The notes beneath the pieces were generated by a model. The model saw nothing but the letters and a program-made list of their open reading frames with translations, ran no database searches and was not told the DNA's origin. The translations under genes were made by a program, and so were the position numbers. 64,000 bases of DNA from NCBI RefSeq assembly GCF_048268085.1, contig NZ_JBLWWF010000001.1, forward strand, positions 1 through 64,000, read 5' to 3'. Positions 62,404 through 64,000 of the stretch are shown piece by piece (the stretch's first letter is position 1; every line of letters begins with the position of its first letter). The stretch is from Neptunicella sp048268085. GTDB lineage: Bacteria; Pseudomonadota; Gammaproteobacteria; Enterobacterales; Alteromonadaceae.

Positions 62404-63857
62404 GTGAACATAGCAAAGACAATTATACGGTACCGGAAATGCGCCGTATCAAAAACATCCATTTTATCGGCATCGGCGGTGCTGGTATGGGTGGTATTGC
62501 CGAAGTATTGCTAAATGAAGGCTATCATATTTCCGGTTCCGACTTACAAGCCGGGCCGATGACCGACCGTTTAACCGGATTGGGTGCCAAAGTGTATTTT
62601 TCCCATGTGGCCAGTAATGTGGAAAACGTGCATGTGGTGGTGGTGTCCAGTGCCGTGGATCCGACTAATCCTGAAATCATTGCCGCCAATGCCGCTCGTA
62701 TTCCGGTGATCCGCCGGGCTGAAATGTTGGCTGAATTAATGCGCTTTCGCCATGGTATCGCCATTGCTGGTACTCACGGCAAAACCACCACTACCAGTTT
62801 AATCTCGACGATTTTCGCTCAAGCGGAGCGTGATCCGACTTTTGTTATCGGTGGGTTGCTTAATAGTGCCGGTACCAATGCACGCTTAGGCAGCAGTCGT
62901 TATCTGATTGCTGAAGCCGATGAAAGCGATGCTTCATTTTTGCATTTGCAACCCATGGTGTCGGTTGTCACTAATATTGAACCCGATCATATGGGCACGT
63001 ATGAAGGTGACTTCCAGCGCATGCAGGACACCTATATCGAGTTCTTGCATAATCTGCCCTTTTACGGTCAAGCGGTATTGTGTGGTGATGATCCGGTAAT
63101 CCGTGAATTATTACCGCGTATTGGTCGTAAATATTTGACCTATGGTGTCAATGACAATAACGATGTACGCGCCATGGATATTAGCCATGGATTTAACAGC
63201 AGTCATTTTACCGTGTTACGCGATGGGCACCCACCACTGACACTGACGATTAATTTACCCGGTCATCACAATGTATTGAATGCGCTTGCTGCGATTGCAG
63301 TGGCTACCGATGAAGGTATTGATGATCACGCCATTGTGGCGGCATTAGGTTCCTTTGGTGGTATCGGCCGTCGTTTTGAAATGCTCGGTGAATACCAAAC
63401 CGGCAATGGTAGTGCAATTCTGGTTGACGATTATGGTCATCACCCTACCGAAGTGGCGGCGACGATTGCGGTGGCGCGGAATAACTGGCCAGATCGCCGT
63501 TTAGTGATGGCTTATCAGCCACATCGCTTCAGTCGAACTCGTGATTTGTATGAAGATTTTGTCAAAGTCTTATCCCAAGTGGATGTGTTGCTATTGCTAG
63601 AAGTGTATAGCGCTGGTGAGCCAGCAATTGACGGTGCGGATAGTAAATCATTGTGCCGCTCGATTCGTCAGCGAGGCCAGATAGAGCCGATTTACGTGGC
63701 CAATAAAGATGAATTACCGCTGGTATTGGCAGGGCAATTACAGGACGGAGACATTGTGATGACTCAAGGGGCCGGAAATATTGGAGCCTTAGCCAAGAAA
63801 TTGCAAAAAATGGAATTGAACATTCAAGCCATGCAAGCTGAAGGTGAGACGCAATGA
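62400..63857 (+). CDS. murC: UDP-MurNAc:L-alanine ligase MurC
   Basis: MurC adds the first stem residue, L-alanine. The 485 residues contain HFIGIGGAGMGGIAEVL, the ATP site GTHGKTTT, EADESDASF, and DDYGHHPTEV and AYQPHRFSRT in the C-terminal half. It overlaps murG by 4 bp and ddl by 4 bp. Confidence 0.97.
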   Translation: MSEHSKDNYTVPEMRRIKNIHFIGIGGAGMGGIAEVLLNEGYHISGSDLQAGPMTDRLTGLGAKVYFSHVASNVENVHVVVVSSAVDPTNPEIIAANAARIPVIRRAEMLAELMRFRHGIAIAGTHGKTTTTSLISTIFAQAERDPTFVIGGLLNSAGTNARLGSSRYLIAEADESDASFLHLQPMVSVVTNIEPDHMGTYEGDFQRMQDTYIEFLHNLPFYGQAVLCGDDPVIRELLPRIGRKYLTYGVNDNNDVRAMDISHGFNSSHFTVLRDGHPPLTLTINLPGHHNVLNALAAIAVATDEGIDDHAIVAALGSFGGIGRRFEMLGEYQTGNGSAILVDDYGHHPTEVAATIAVARNNWPDRRLVMAYQPHRFSRTRDLYEDFVKVLSQVDVLLLLEVYSAGEPAIDGADSKSLCRSIRQRGQIEPIYVANKDELPLVLAGQLQDGDIVMTQGAGNIGALAKKLQKMELNIQAMQAEGETQ

Positions 63858-64000
63858 ACACCAGCCCTGTGATCAACGTTCAACAATACGGCAAAGTGGC
63901 TGTCGTTTTTGGTGGGCGTTCAGCAGAGCGAGAAGTGTCATTGCGCTCCGGTCAAGCGGTGCTAGAGGCGTTGTTAAGCGTACAGGTAAATGCAGAAAAA
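63854..64000 (+). CDS. ddl: D-alanine:D-alanine ligase, 5' part only
   Basis: Ddl makes the D-Ala-D-Ala dipeptide used by MurF. The first 49 codons are in the window: start ATG overlapping murC stop (ATGA), followed by KVAVVFGGRSAEREVSLRSG, the N-terminal signature of DdlB. The C-terminal 250 or so residues lie outside. Confidence 0.93.
   Translation, partial: MNTSPVINVQQYGKVAVVFGGRSAEREVSLRSGQAVLEALLSVQVNAEK

Noticed and set aside
62042..62422. 126-codon minus-strand frame inside murG
   Set aside because: Antisense shadow of a strongly conserved gene; no family features.

Overview
The window is a chromosomal segment of a gammaproteobacterium, most probably an Alteromonadales-type (Shewanella-like) marine organism. 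This rests on gene content and order: a divergent mla / lpt-rpoN-ptsN block, zapG-degQ-degS next to zapE, rplM-rpsI-petABC-sspAB, dolP-diaA-yraN-lpoA divergent from rsmI, rnpB, and the dcw cluster from mraZ onward. A MipA/DUF3019/RstAB locus also fits that group. Genus cannot be set from sequence alone. Base composition looks even (mid-40s % GC by eye). I saw no insertion sequence, prophage, CRISPR array or tRNA gene.

Layout. 1-7150 (minus strand): a truncated GntP gluconate permease with a LacI-type operator, an RstAB-like two-component system behind a MipA porin-like protein and a DUF3019 protein, an MFS transporter and MgtE. 7280-14720 (minus): an RhtB exporter, then NPr-rapZ-ptsN-hpf-rpoN-lptB-lptA-lptC-kdsC-yrbG, which links nitrogen-PTS/sigma-54 control to LPS export; kdsD is missing from its usual place. 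15009-19572 (plus): mlaFEDCB-ibaG-murA (phospholipid trafficking and the first peptidoglycan step). 19575-22803 (minus): degS, degQ, zapG (envelope proteolysis and division). 22914-25828 (plus): zapE and a chemoreceptor. 26154-31174 (plus): rplM-rpsI, the cytochrome bc1 operon petABC, and sspAB. 31291-34599 (minus): dolP, diaA, yraN, lpoA, with rsmI divergent.

35560-50300 is the more variable part: a MarR-MATE efflux pair with an elaborate operator, a DUF2254 membrane protein, a degenerate HD-GYP-like protein, an OsmC-like and a YaeR-like VOC protein, a small histidine-bearing membrane protein, efpL, an NADPH:FMN reductase, a non-canonical serine pathway pair (SerC of the Methanosarcina/rhizobial type plus a short SerA), a porin with a small PstS-like protein, rnpB, and an M20 peptidase. 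50369-64000 holds trhA and then the dcw cluster mraZ-rsmH-ftsL-ftsI-murE-murF-mraY-murD-ftsW-murG-murC-ddl, tightly overlapped and preceded by MraZ-type operator repeats.

Most of the window is conserved envelope, translation and respiration housekeeping. I found no clear undescribed multi-gene system. The best leads are the MipA-DUF3019-RstAB module, the degenerate HD-GYP protein, the triple-dyad MarR operator, the PVWY variant in cytochrome b, the alien-type SerC, and the orphan palindrome between yrbG and mlaF.
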